A stretch of DNA of 64,000 nt from Kordiimonas aquimaris. GTDB taxonomy: Bacteria; Pseudomonadota; Alphaproteobacteria; Sphingomonadales; Kordiimonadaceae. The stretch spans positions 2,501-66,500 of the forward strand of contig NZ_JAOBPO010000002.1 of NCBI RefSeq assembly GCF_025574485.1. Reading direction: 5' to 3'. Below, piece after piece: positions 39,997 to 47,561 of the stretch. Under the pieces are notes generated by a model. The model was not told the origin of the DNA. It saw only the letters and a program-made list of their open reading frames with translations, and ran no database searches. The position numbers and the translations under genes were made by a program. Each line of letters begins with the position of its first letter. Position 1 is the stretch's first letter.

Positions 39997-40956
39997 GTGG
40001 GTAACGGTCTTTCCAAACAGATCGAACTGCTGGTCGATAATTTGCGCGCGCAAGACACGGCACAGATGTCGCTTACCGAAGTAGCGTCTGTGACTGAGGT
40101 GCTGATCGGCACCATGAATGCATTTTATAAGTCTATCGACACATCGATCTATCGGGAGTGCCGTGCACTAAGCGATTATATAGTCAATGCCCGCAAGGAA
40201 ATTGCTTCTTTGCAGCCTATTGATCTGGAAAGTGCCCGCATACCGCGTGCCGGTTTGGAATTGGACGCGATTGTCCAACAAACTGAAGAAGCAACCAATA
40301 CCATCATGGAAGCTGCAGAAGAGATCATGGGGGCGGATACTGCTGACCATGAAGCCTATCAGGCAACAACTCAAGATGCGGTTATGCGTATTTTTGAGGC
40401 ATGTTCTTTCCAGGATATTACGGGTCAGCGCATCTCGAAAGTAGTTGAAACACTGGCGCATATTGAAGAGCGGGTGCTTGAACTTCGTAATTTGATGGGA
40501 ATCACTGAAGCTGACATTGAAAAAGCAATGGATGATGATCAGCCTGTTGGTGATGATGCTCTTTTATCCGGTCCTGCACTAGACGGGGAAGGCATCGACC
40601 AGAGCGAAGTTGATCAATTGATGGGCGGTAAGGCTTCGGAAGCAAAAGCGGTTGAAAGTCAACCTGAGCCAGAACCAGCAGCGCCTGCAGCTCCTCCGCC
40701 AGAGGCTGCTAAACCAGCACCTCCCCCTTCACCACCACCAGCACCAGAACCACCTAAAGCGGTGAAAGCGGCTGTGCTGGATGCTATGTTCGATGAGGAT
40801 TATGATCCTGTTGCAGAACATGCTGAAAAAGAGGCTGCCAAGAAGGTTGATATAGAAGAAACTGAACCTGCAGAAGCAAAAGAAACAAAAAAAGAAGCGG
40901 ATTTGCCTGAAGGCGCAGAAGTTAGCCAGGACGATATCGATGCATTGTTTGGTTAA
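39997..40956 (+). CDS. cheZ: CheY phosphatase CheZ with extended C-terminus
   Basis: 319 residues from a GTG with GGGGAG upstream. The long-helix CheZ domain spans about residues 1-170; the catalytic region is SFQDITGQRISKVV with Q144 as the glutamine that positions water. It removes phosphate from CheY. The C-terminal half is a disordered, proline- and glutamate-rich linker (about 215-300). Two short motifs resemble the FliM/CheZ CheY-binding peptide: DQSEVDQLMG (201-210) and VSQDDIDALFG at the very end. E. coli CheZ has one such peptide. The gene is coupled to cheY. Confidence 0.92.
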   Translation: MGNGLSKQIELLVDNLRAQDTAQMSLTEVASVTEVLIGTMNAFYKSIDTSIYRECRALSDYIVNARKEIASLQPIDLESARIPRAGLELDAIVQQTEEATNTIMEAAEEIMGADTADHEAYQATTQDAVMRIFEACSFQDITGQRISKVVETLAHIEERVLELRNLMGITEADIEKAMDDDQPVGDDALLSGPALDGEGIDQSEVDQLMGGKASEAKAVESQPEPEPAAPAAPPPEAAKPAPPPSPPPAPEPPKAVKAAVLDAMFDEDYDPVAEHAEKEAAKKVDIEETEPAEAKETKKEADLPEGAEVSQDDIDALFG

Positions 40957-41002
40957 GCTTCGGGTTCTTGTTCAACCAGTTAATCTAATCTTGTAACTTT
41001 TA

Positions 41003-41884
41003 TCACCACCTGAATGTTCTAGACATGAAATTTGGCATGGGCTTGTGCTCGCCGAATATTGCCTGGAAATCAGTTTCAGATAGTACATGGTTTCGTGCTT
41101 TGTTCGCTACCTGTGGCCATTCTTCGCGGTGGATGCCTCCAGCGATAAAAAGGCTATTAAATCCCGCTGCGTGTGCGCCTGCAACGTCGGTTTGCAAGCT
41201 ATCACCGACCATTATGATGTTGTTGCCGCGTATCGATTTTTCAGGAATATTACACTCTTTAAGGCATGCTCTAAGTGATGCTGCAGTGGGTTTGCCAAAC
41301 CATTCAACGTGGCCGCCCATATCAGCATAGATATCTGCAACAGCACCTGCACAAATAAAAAGTCGTTCTCCGACATGAACAACACGGTCGGGGTTCGCGC
41401 ATAAAAATGGTACGCTGCGTTTACATGCTTCTGCCATGAATTCACGGTGGCTTTCCACATCATTGAAATCTAATCCCGTCGCTAGAATAAGGTCTGCATT
41501 ATCTGGTGTGTCGGTATGTTCAACCGGTAACCCTTCAATCGTATTGTGATCACTGTCGGGGCCAAGGTGGTATAGGCGTTTTCGTTTGAAGCGGTTACGT
41601 ATTGCATCACGTGCTAGGCCACCAGATGTAACGATGTGGTCTGTGAGTGTTTCAGGAATATCCATATCTGTTAACATGGCACGTACATGGCTGCGCGGCC
41701 GCGGTGCATTGGAGAGGAAAACTGTTTTAATACCGGCTCTGCGTGCATGATTTATTGCATCGACAGCCTCGGGATGCGCGACAACACCGTCATGCATAAC
41801 ACCCCAAAGGTCGCATATGACCATACGTGTTGTATCTTGAATGGCGCTAAGGCCATTAATTACCCGTACATTAGACAATGTCAT
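41003..41884 (-). CDS. HAD-superfamily hydrolase, class IIA (TIGR01459 type)
   Basis: 293 residues. The HAD motif I is CDLWGVMHDG with the nucleophile aspartate, motif II FLSNAPRP carries the serine, and MVGDSLQTDVAGA is motif IV. The large cap inserted after motif II places it in class IIA, and the overall sequence matches the alphaproteobacterial TIGR01459 family. The physiological substrate is unknown. It starts 2 bp after the stop of the TipF-like gene, so the two are probably co-transcribed. Confidence 0.9.
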   Translation of the reverse strand: MTLSNVRVINGLSAIQDTTRMVICDLWGVMHDGVVAHPEAVDAINHARRAGIKTVFLSNAPRPRSHVRAMLTDMDIPETLTDHIVTSGGLARDAIRNRFKRKRLYHLGPDSDHNTIEGLPVEHTDTPDNADLILATGLDFNDVESHREFMAEACKRSVPFLCANPDRVVHVGERLFICAGAVADIYADMGGHVEWFGKPTAASLRACLKECNIPEKSIRGNNIIMVGDSLQTDVAGAHAAGFNSLFIAGGIHREEWPQVANKARNHVLSETDFQAIFGEHKPMPNFMSRTFRW

Positions 41885-41886
41885 TC

Positions 41887-43404
41887 TTAAAGATCATCAT
41901 TCATATCGTTGGCGGCAAGTGGTTCACCGAATAAGTATCCTTGTGCAAGCTCGATTTGATTATCGAGTGTCGTGATTACCATTTCTTCATTTTCAATACG
42001 GCTTGCAATCAACTGAATACCATTGCGTTCGAGGAAGGTGCGTTGCTCATCAATGTCGCCAGGTTCCAGACTTGATGCCATAATGTCTTTCAGATCAGCT
42101 TTTATAAATTGGAAATGCTGCTCGCTTAAATAGACAAAGTCTTGGTCAAAATCTGTTACCATATCCATAGAAAAGCCAAAACCTTTGCGCCCCAAAGTAG
42201 ACAGGCGTTCAAGTACATCTTCCTCCAAGGTCAGATAATCTTCCTGAGAAATTTCAAACACCAGTCGCTCAGCAAATTCGCTGTTTGATGCCATGAAATC
42301 AACAAACTGCGGGAAGAATTGATTATCAGACATGGAGTAGCGTGACATGTTGCAAAAGAATTTGATGCTTGGTTTTCGGCGGCCAAGGCGGCGGATAAGC
42401 TGAATGAGGCGGAACAGTAACAAGTTATCAATTGTGCCAATTAAGCCTTTGGTTTCAGCTATTTTCATATATTGACGCGGTAATACGATCCGGCCTTCTT
42501 CATCGCGCACACGTGAAAAACATTCATAGTGTTCGGTTTTGCGTGCCGGCAGAGAAACGATAGGCTGCAAATATAGATCTACGCGGTTTTCCGACAGGGA
42601 GTTTTTCACAACTGATAACAGTTGATCTTCTCGCTTGATCAATCTAATCGGTGCTTTTTTCTTGGTGACCGGCGTACGCGGTGAAGGCTTTTCATCTGCA
42701 GGTGGGGCGGCGTGCTTTTTGTCCGGTGATTTTGTTTTTGTTGCTTGTCGTGGTCGGTCAGAAGGCTTTGTCTGCGTATCGGTGGTTACAGACTCTGTGG
42801 TTTCGCCTATAGCTTCATGGCTTTCATGAGTCCTCTCCGGTTCTGCTTGTGAAACTTCGTCTGTGCCTTCGTCGATGATAGCCATGGCAGCTTCTTCCGG
42901 CGTTAGTCCCAATTCTTCAAGATCTTCAGCCGTGAATTGATCTTCAGTATTGCTGTCTTCCATTTCCTCTTCTTGGGTCGAGAGGTCAGGCACTGGTGCA
43001 GGTTCTTTTGTTACTTTCTTGCTGGCTTTGCCGCCCTTAGTTTCTTTCTGCATCACCATAACGAGATACTCTTGTAGTACCTTCAGTTCGGAAACGAGTT
43101 TCTTGTCTTTCTGTTCACCTTTTTGCGATTGTTCTGCCATCAAATCTTGTAGTTCAGCAACGTCGTCCCGCAAGCTTAGGGCTAGCTTCTCGGTTTCCTC
43201 TAGCCGGTGCAAATCAATGGGGTCTATCTGACTTTTTTTGTTGCCAAAGAAAGAAAGCTGTATTTGCCATGTTCCGATAAAAACAAGAACGCCTAACAGG
43301 TGCGCTGTTGTGGTTGCGACACCCGCAAGTGGCAAGAACAAAGCCGTAGCCATGCCGATAACTGCGTATGACAGTAAGAGAAGAAATTGTGTAACATTAT
43401 TCAT
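41887..43404 (-). CDS. TipF-like membrane protein with degenerate EAL domain
   Basis: 505 residues. Two membrane segments (about 4-27 and 30-52) are followed by a coiled coil (about 60-125), an acidic then basic disordered linker (about 130-255) and an EAL-like domain (about 265-505). The signature EAL is replaced by ECF (HYECFSR), and the DDFG metal motif is lost (DMVTDFDQDF), while FEIS and AQGYLFGEP remain. It probably binds, rather than cleaves, c-di-GMP. The architecture matches Caulobacter TipF, which marks the site of flagellum assembly. Proximity to cheY-cheZ supports a motility role. Confidence 0.82.
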   Translation of the reverse strand: MNNVTQFLLLLSYAVIGMATALFLPLAGVATTTAHLLGVLVFIGTWQIQLSFFGNKKSQIDPIDLHRLEETEKLALSLRDDVAELQDLMAEQSQKGEQKDKKLVSELKVLQEYLVMVMQKETKGGKASKKVTKEPAPVPDLSTQEEEMEDSNTEDQFTAEDLEELGLTPEEAAMAIIDEGTDEVSQAEPERTHESHEAIGETTESVTTDTQTKPSDRPRQATKTKSPDKKHAAPPADEKPSPRTPVTKKKAPIRLIKREDQLLSVVKNSLSENRVDLYLQPIVSLPARKTEHYECFSRVRDEEGRIVLPRQYMKIAETKGLIGTIDNLLLFRLIQLIRRLGRRKPSIKFFCNMSRYSMSDNQFFPQFVDFMASNSEFAERLVFEISQEDYLTLEEDVLERLSTLGRKGFGFSMDMVTDFDQDFVYLSEQHFQFIKADLKDIMASSLEPGDIDEQRTFLERNGIQLIASRIENEEMVITTLDNQIELAQGYLFGEPLAANDMNDDL

Positions 43405-43622
43405 GCAAGCTGCGCCTCTGCTTCATGCCTTGATCCAGTTATGCCTATAGGGGCATGTTTAATCTTATGCCTCAGAACTGCCTCAAACACTTCATACAAT
43501 TCAGGCTATAATTAGATCATGCTGGCATATTGTGCGAATAAGGTTAAGACTTTTGTAATAGCGTTTGTTGTTACAGGTGTCTAACATGCTGGCGTTATTG
43601 CAGTAAGTTAACTTCAGGGAGA

Positions 43623-44363
43623 ATGTTGGTGAAGAAACTGTTTTTTGGACTCTTGCTCATAATTATTGTCGTGGGCGGCGTTGTATACACACAGTTAAAT
43701 TCTGTTATCAAAGTAGGTGTTGAGACAGCAGGCCCTGAAGCGCTGCAGGTTGATGTAACAGTAGGCAGTGTTAATATTTCACCATTAACCGGTGAAGTTC
43801 AGATTACAGACCTTTTGATTGGTCAGCCTGAAGGGTTTGGCGATGGCCCAATGATGAAAGTCGGTGATTTCAAAATGGCCGTAGAAACCAGCACACTGAT
43901 GAATGACCATATTATTGTTGATGAAATTGTTATCGATCAGCCGCTGATTGATGCGCGGATGATTGGTAACCAGTCCAATTTTGAAGCGCTGCAAAAACGA
44001 TTGGAAACATATTCGGGTGGAGCAGAAGAAACGGTGGCAGGAGAAGCATTGACGCTAACCATTCGCAGCCTGGCGGTTAAGGCGCCGCAGATAGCTGTTT
44101 CCAAAGACGGATTACTTGCCGTGAATGAAAACGTCACACTTGCTGATTTTAATTTATCCAATTTAGGTACGGACGAAAAAGGCTTGTCTCCGAGGGAAAT
44201 CGCACGACATGTTATGGATACGTTACAGCCGCAAATCGCCAAAGTACTGATCAATGCGCAAATGCCCGACAACATTAAAGACATTGCCAATGATGCGCGA
44301 GGCAAGCTTGAAAAGGGTGTTGGCGATATTCTGGGTAAGTTGCGTAAAAAAGATAAAAATTAA
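43623..44363 (+). CDS. AsmA-like envelope protein
   Basis: 246 residues with a single N-terminal membrane anchor (about 4-22). The rest resembles the beta-rich DUF748/AsmA-like type: VDVTVGSVNISPLTGEVQITDLLIGQPEGF, followed by repeated strand pairs and a C-terminal amphipathic, lysine-rich helix. AsmA-like proteins are thought to carry lipids across the envelope. The start may be the ATG at 43623 or the GTG at 43629, which has a better spacing from AGGGAG. It is probably co-transcribed with the SCP2 and DUF1499 genes. Confidence 0.75.
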   Translation: MLVKKLFFGLLLIIIVVGGVVYTQLNSVIKVGVETAGPEALQVDVTVGSVNISPLTGEVQITDLLIGQPEGFGDGPMMKVGDFKMAVETSTLMNDHIIVDEIVIDQPLIDARMIGNQSNFEALQKRLETYSGGAEETVAGEALTLTIRSLAVKAPQIAVSKDGLLAVNENVTLADFNLSNLGTDEKGLSPREIARHVMDTLQPQIAKVLINAQMPDNIKDIANDARGKLEKGVGDILGKLRKKDKN

Positions 44364-44441
44364 GATTGATTTAATGTCGCGCCGCGCCATTATTCATTCC
44401 CATTGCACCGATACACATGATTATCGTTAACGGAGATCACT

Positions 44442-44741
44442 ATGAACTTGGAACAAATTACCGAAGAAATGCGCAGCCGTGTTGGCGCTCATTCGCCGAT
44501 ATCTGCCATCATTAAGTTTGATTTTGGGGACGATGGTATCGTGCGCATCGATGGTAAGTCATCACCTACTGTCATCGACAACGAAAATAGCGATGCTGAT
44601 TGTACCGTGAAAGTTTCAATCGAGAACTTTTTGAAAATCGCTCAAGGTGACCTCAATCCGCAAATGGCGTTTATGACTGGTAAGATACGTGTTGAAGGCG
44701 ATATGAGCCTGGCGCTGCAGCTGGGTTCAATTCTCGGTTAA
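44442..44741 (+). CDS. SCP2 sterol-binding domain protein
   Basis: 99 residues, the size of a bare SCP2 domain. Characteristic parts are FDFGDDGIVRIDG, DADCTVKVSIENFLKIAQGDLNPQ and AFMTGKIRVEGDMSLALQL. The fold binds sterols, fatty acyl-CoA or other lipids. There is no signal, so it is cytoplasmic. GGAGATC precedes the ATG. Neighbours with envelope and lipid features suggest lipid handling, which is inference. Confidence 0.92.
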   Translation: MNLEQITEEMRSRVGAHSPISAIIKFDFGDDGIVRIDGKSSPTVIDNENSDADCTVKVSIENFLKIAQGDLNPQMAFMTGKIRVEGDMSLALQLGSILG

Positions 44742-44754
44742 TGATAAGGCCTCG

Positions 44755-45282
44755 ATGATGCTTGATAGATTTCGCTCCATCGTCGTTGGCCTCAGCATGA
44801 TTGTTTTGTTGGGGCTAGTAGGTCTTTACCTGTTTGTTCAGGTTGGTGGTGGAGAAGAGCTGTTCGGAGACAATGAAGGTTCATTGCCTGTTGTTGATTT
44901 CCGTACTTTAGAATATAGCGATGCCGATAACGGTTATCTTTTATGTTCACCTGAATTATGTGAAAAGGCCCAACCAGACGGGCCATCACCAATTTTTCAA
45001 ATGGATGCAGGACGGCTGCGTCAATTGTTTGCAGACTTTTCTGACAGTAATCCAACCATCAAGACCTTCCGTTTTAACCTACCAGCTAGTCAATTTGACT
45101 TTACGGAGCGTTTGCCCGGTGAAACTTTTCCTGCTGTTGTAACGGTTAAGATTATCAGTTTGGATGCTTATACATCTACGGCAGCGATATACAGCAGGCA
45201 GCCGATTGGTGATAGTAACCGCAGTGATCATGTTGAACGTGTATCACGCTGGATAAAAATCCTAACATCACCTATCCGCTAA
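44755..45282 (+). CDS. DUF1499 family membrane-anchored protein
   Basis: 175 residues with an N-terminal anchor (about 10-30). The mature domain fits the alphaproteobacterial DUF1499 pattern: VDFRTLEYSDADNGYLLCSP, a cysteine pair (C63 and C68), PIFQMDAGRLRQLF, and the final STAAIYSRQPIGDSNRSDHVERVSRWI. Function unknown. It starts 13 bp after the SCP2 gene. Confidence 0.82.
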   Translation: MMLDRFRSIVVGLSMIVLLGLVGLYLFVQVGGGEELFGDNEGSLPVVDFRTLEYSDADNGYLLCSPELCEKAQPDGPSPIFQMDAGRLRQLFADFSDSNPTIKTFRFNLPASQFDFTERLPGETFPAVVTVKIISLDAYTSTAAIYSRQPIGDSNRSDHVERVSRWIKILTSPIR

Positions 45283-45295
45283 GCAGGGCTATTAG

Positions 45296-45742
45296 TTAAG
45301 CTGCGGCTTCTATATTTTCAGTAGTATTTTGTTGTTGAAGGTTTGCTGGCCGTGAAGCAAGGCGTACCGCGCCAATGGTCTCGCGTACACGTGCTTGAGT
45401 CTGCGCGTAGCTATCAATTGCGCGGCCAATATTTGAAGGAGCCGGTATGGTTGCTTGTTCTTCTTGCATACGCGTCTCAGCCAATAAAAACTGAACATCT
45501 TTTGATAGCATACCTGACCCAGCTCTAAGGGTAACGGGCTCTTCGTTCAAATTTGAGTCAGATGACTTCGGCGGTAAATTAAGGGCTTGTGAAAAGGCTA
45601 AGCTTGTACCAACTGGGCTAGCGGGACGCACGGCAGCAACGCGTGCGCTACCACTCACACCGGCGGTGAGTATGCTTCCGTTATTGCCTGCGGCAGGACG
45701 TGCGCCTGCTACAACATTTGTTTCTGCCATGATGGCACCCAT
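45296..45742 (-). CDS. Hypothetical protein, alanine/serine-rich
   Basis: 148 residues, no signal or membrane segment. The first half is low-complexity (A, G, S, V, P), and the second half is a probable helix (SKDVQFLLAETRMQEEQ, then IDSYAQTQARVRETI). GGTGGG lies before the ATG at 45742, and a second ATG at 45730 is also possible. I do not recognise a family. It is convergent with the DUF1499 gene and divergent from the histone-tail gene. Confidence 0.6.
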   Translation of the reverse strand: MGAIMAETNVVAGARPAAGNNGSILTAGVSGSARVAAVRPASPVGTSLAFSQALNLPPKSSDSNLNEEPVTLRAGSGMLSKDVQFLLAETRMQEEQATIPAPSNIGRAIDSYAQTQARVRETIGAVRLASRPANLQQQNTTENIEAAA

Positions 45743-45791
45743 TTATTACCCACCGGATACATAGCGCAAATTCAGTCAAAAAACCAGTAAA

Positions 45792-45886
45792 ACGCGTGTT
45801 CTTTGCTTGAATACACGCGAACTTGAAAGAAATGAGGTCACCTTCCCAATCTTATATGCGCATTCTAAAATCCTGACTAGAATGCG
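45792..45886. other. Two perfect hairpins in divergent gap
   Basis: CGCGTGT (45792-45798) pairs with ACACGCG (45812-45818), and GCGCATTCTA (45857-45866) pairs with TAGAATGCGC (45877-45886) around a 10-nt loop. Neither is followed by a T run on either strand. They lie between two divergent genes of unknown function and may be RNA structures in a leader or protein sites. Confidence 0.5.
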
Positions 45887-46001
45887 CGGCAACCTTATGC
45901 TATCGCTCGCGGGGTATAGGAATGACAAGCTTGCGCGAAACAATATAGTGATGACAGGCTGCCCATTCTGACCAAAGTTAATTAACAGAGTAGCGACCCA
46001 C

Positions 46002-46835
46002 ATGGATAACAATACACTTGCAATTTATATCAACGAGTTGCGCAACCAGTGCATTAATGTTGAAGCTTCATTTAATCTTTTCAACCAAGCTTTGGCGAGC
46101 CAGGCAGGGCCGGGTATTTTGTTTGCTAGCCAAATGATTATGATGCCAGCAAGTCAGATGTCTGCAATGTTGTGGCCAACACGAGCGCGTGCGCGTGGGC
46201 GCGGCGAGAGCCTGCGGAAAGTACTGCAGCTACCTGAAAAGCATGCACTTAATGATCGTCGCCTTGCTGAGATGTGGGAACGCACAGACGAAAAAACAGA
46301 TGAGTGGATTGCCGGCACTAAAGGCGAACAGGTGTTATTTGACTTTGTTGGAAACCCCAAGGCCATCGGTGATGGGAATACGCCTGATAATTGTATCTTC
46401 CGGGCATATGACCCAACGGCACATATTTTCTATTACCGCGGCGTTGGTTATAACGTGAAGGCACTAGCCGATGCTATGTCAGACGTTGCTGGTCGCGTGA
46501 ACAATGTTTACCGTCAGCTGTTCCCTGATCTTGCAAAAGCTGATGATGAAGCGCGCCAAAAAGCGCTTGAAGCGCAAAAGGCGGCTCAGGCAGCAAGTGC
46601 ACAGGATGCAAATACGAATGCATTTTCTGCTGCGCCTGATGGCGGATCTGTTGCGGGTGAAGAGAAAAAAGCGCCAGCCAAAAAAACGGCACCTAAGAAG
46701 GCTGCTGCAAAGAAACCTGCGGCTAAAGCTGCAGCAAAAAAAGCACCAGCCAAGAAGCCTGCCCCAAAGAAGGCGTCAGCCAAGAAAGCCGCTCCTAAAA
46801 AAGCCGCCGCAAAGAAACCTGCAGCCAAAAAATAA
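46002..46835 (+). CDS. Unknown domain fused to histone-H1-like basic tail
   Basis: 277 residues. Residues 1-170 form an unrecognised, apparently globular domain that contains an arginine patch (RARARGRGE, near 61-69) and aromatic motifs (IFRAYDPTAHIFYYRGVGY). Residues about 175-200 are a charged helix. The last 58 residues (220-277) consist almost only of Ala, Lys and Pro with 23 lysines and no acidic residue after the first two, arranged as AAKK/PAKK/APKK repeats like eukaryotic histone H1 and bacterial H1-like proteins. Binding to DNA or another polyanion is a reasonable inference for the tail. The role of the N-terminal domain is unknown. The ribosome site is weak. Confidence 0.8.
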   Translation: MDNNTLAIYINELRNQCINVEASFNLFNQALASQAGPGILFASQMIMMPASQMSAMLWPTRARARGRGESLRKVLQLPEKHALNDRRLAEMWERTDEKTDEWIAGTKGEQVLFDFVGNPKAIGDGNTPDNCIFRAYDPTAHIFYYRGVGYNVKALADAMSDVAGRVNNVYRQLFPDLAKADDEARQKALEAQKAAQAASAQDANTNAFSAAPDGGSVAGEEKKAPAKKTAPKKAAAKKPAAKAAAKKAPAKKPAPKKASAKKAAPKKAAAKKPAAKK

Positions 46836-46847
46836 CAGCCTGTTACA

Positions 46848-46885
46848 CATGTTTACGCCGTCCTGTTCTTGATGGCATAAACATG
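46848..46885 (+). terminator. Stem-loop after histone-tail gene
   Basis: CATGTTTACGCC and GGCATAAACATG form a 12-bp stem with one mismatch, 13 bp after the stop. There is no T run, so it may stabilise the mRNA end or be a weak terminator. Confidence 0.4.
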
Positions 46886-47006
46886 GAATTGCCAATTGAT
46901 AACTTTTGAGTAAAATGTCTTACAGTTCCCGGTTCATCAACAGTTCATGAAGAAATGACATGATGACCGAAGCAACTAACCAAGACCCAGTACGTGGAGT
47001 GACGAC

Positions 47007-47372
47007 ATGAAAACATATGTAAAGACTGCAGCCGCGGTGTTTTTGTGGGCGACATCGTCTACGCTTTCACCTGTTATAGCAGCAGATTGCGGTGAGCAGC
47101 CATTGGATATGCCAAAAATTCCAACAGGCGAAGCTTTAACGGCAGCTACTATTCGCACGGCCCGTGATGAAGTGCTCGCATACTCGGACAAAGTTGACGC
47201 ATACATTGCGTGCATGGATCAGAACGGGCTTAAGGTTGCTGCGTTTATGACGAAAGAGCAAAAAGCACGCCGGCAAGACGATTTGTCTGATTTGCATAAC
47301 GAGCGTCGGGATTTGCAGTTGGCGTTGAACGAGGCTATTCGTGAATTCCGCCGATCGCGTCAAAGTCGTTAA
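47007..47372 (+). CDS. Small exported helical protein, unknown function
   Basis: 121 residues with a signal peptide ending near residue 26 (VIAA). The mature part has two cysteines (one near its start, one in YIACMDQNG) that may form a disulphide. It is otherwise helical and charged, ending in a basic stretch (REFRRSRQSR). I recognise no family. GTGGAGTGACG precedes the ATG. A terminator follows. Confidence 0.75.
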   Translation: MKTYVKTAAAVFLWATSSTLSPVIAADCGEQPLDMPKIPTGEALTAATIRTARDEVLAYSDKVDAYIACMDQNGLKVAAFMTKEQKARRQDDLSDLHNERRDLQLALNEAIREFRRSRQSR

Positions 47373-47406
47373 TCGTTGGATCACAATGGTTATCCAGCAT
47401 CCGATG

Positions 47407-47433
47407 AGAGGAACTTTTGTTCCTCTCTTTTTT
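47407..47433 (+). terminator. Terminator after 47007-47372
   Basis: AGAGGAA and TTCCTCT form a 7-bp stem followed by a run of T residues. Confidence 0.82.
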
Positions 47434-47457
47434 TATGTTTTTTGGTTTTGTATAATA

Positions 47458-47475
47458 ATGGACTCACCAGTCCAT
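47458..47475. promoter_or_regulatory. Perfect palindrome upstream of acyl-CoA dehydrogenase
   Basis: ATGGACT-CACC-AGTCCAT has perfect 7-bp arms. TATAAT (47451-47456) lies directly before it and could be a -10 element, and TTGACT follows at 47481. A TetR-type operator is the likely meaning, as is common before fatty-acid and branched-chain degradation genes. No TetR gene is present in the window. Confidence 0.55.
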
Positions 47476-47561
47476 AAAATTTGACTTGCAGAGAATTGAA
47501 TACATCTTCAAGGTAAGTCTCGGCAATTTTAAATGCTGACTTATTAAACGGGGATCCAACC

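Noticed and set aside
46504-46872. Overlapping basic frame and the alanine/phenylalanine-rich antisense frame at 46586-46828
   Set aside because: Both are frame shadows of the lysine/alanine tail of the histone-tail gene.
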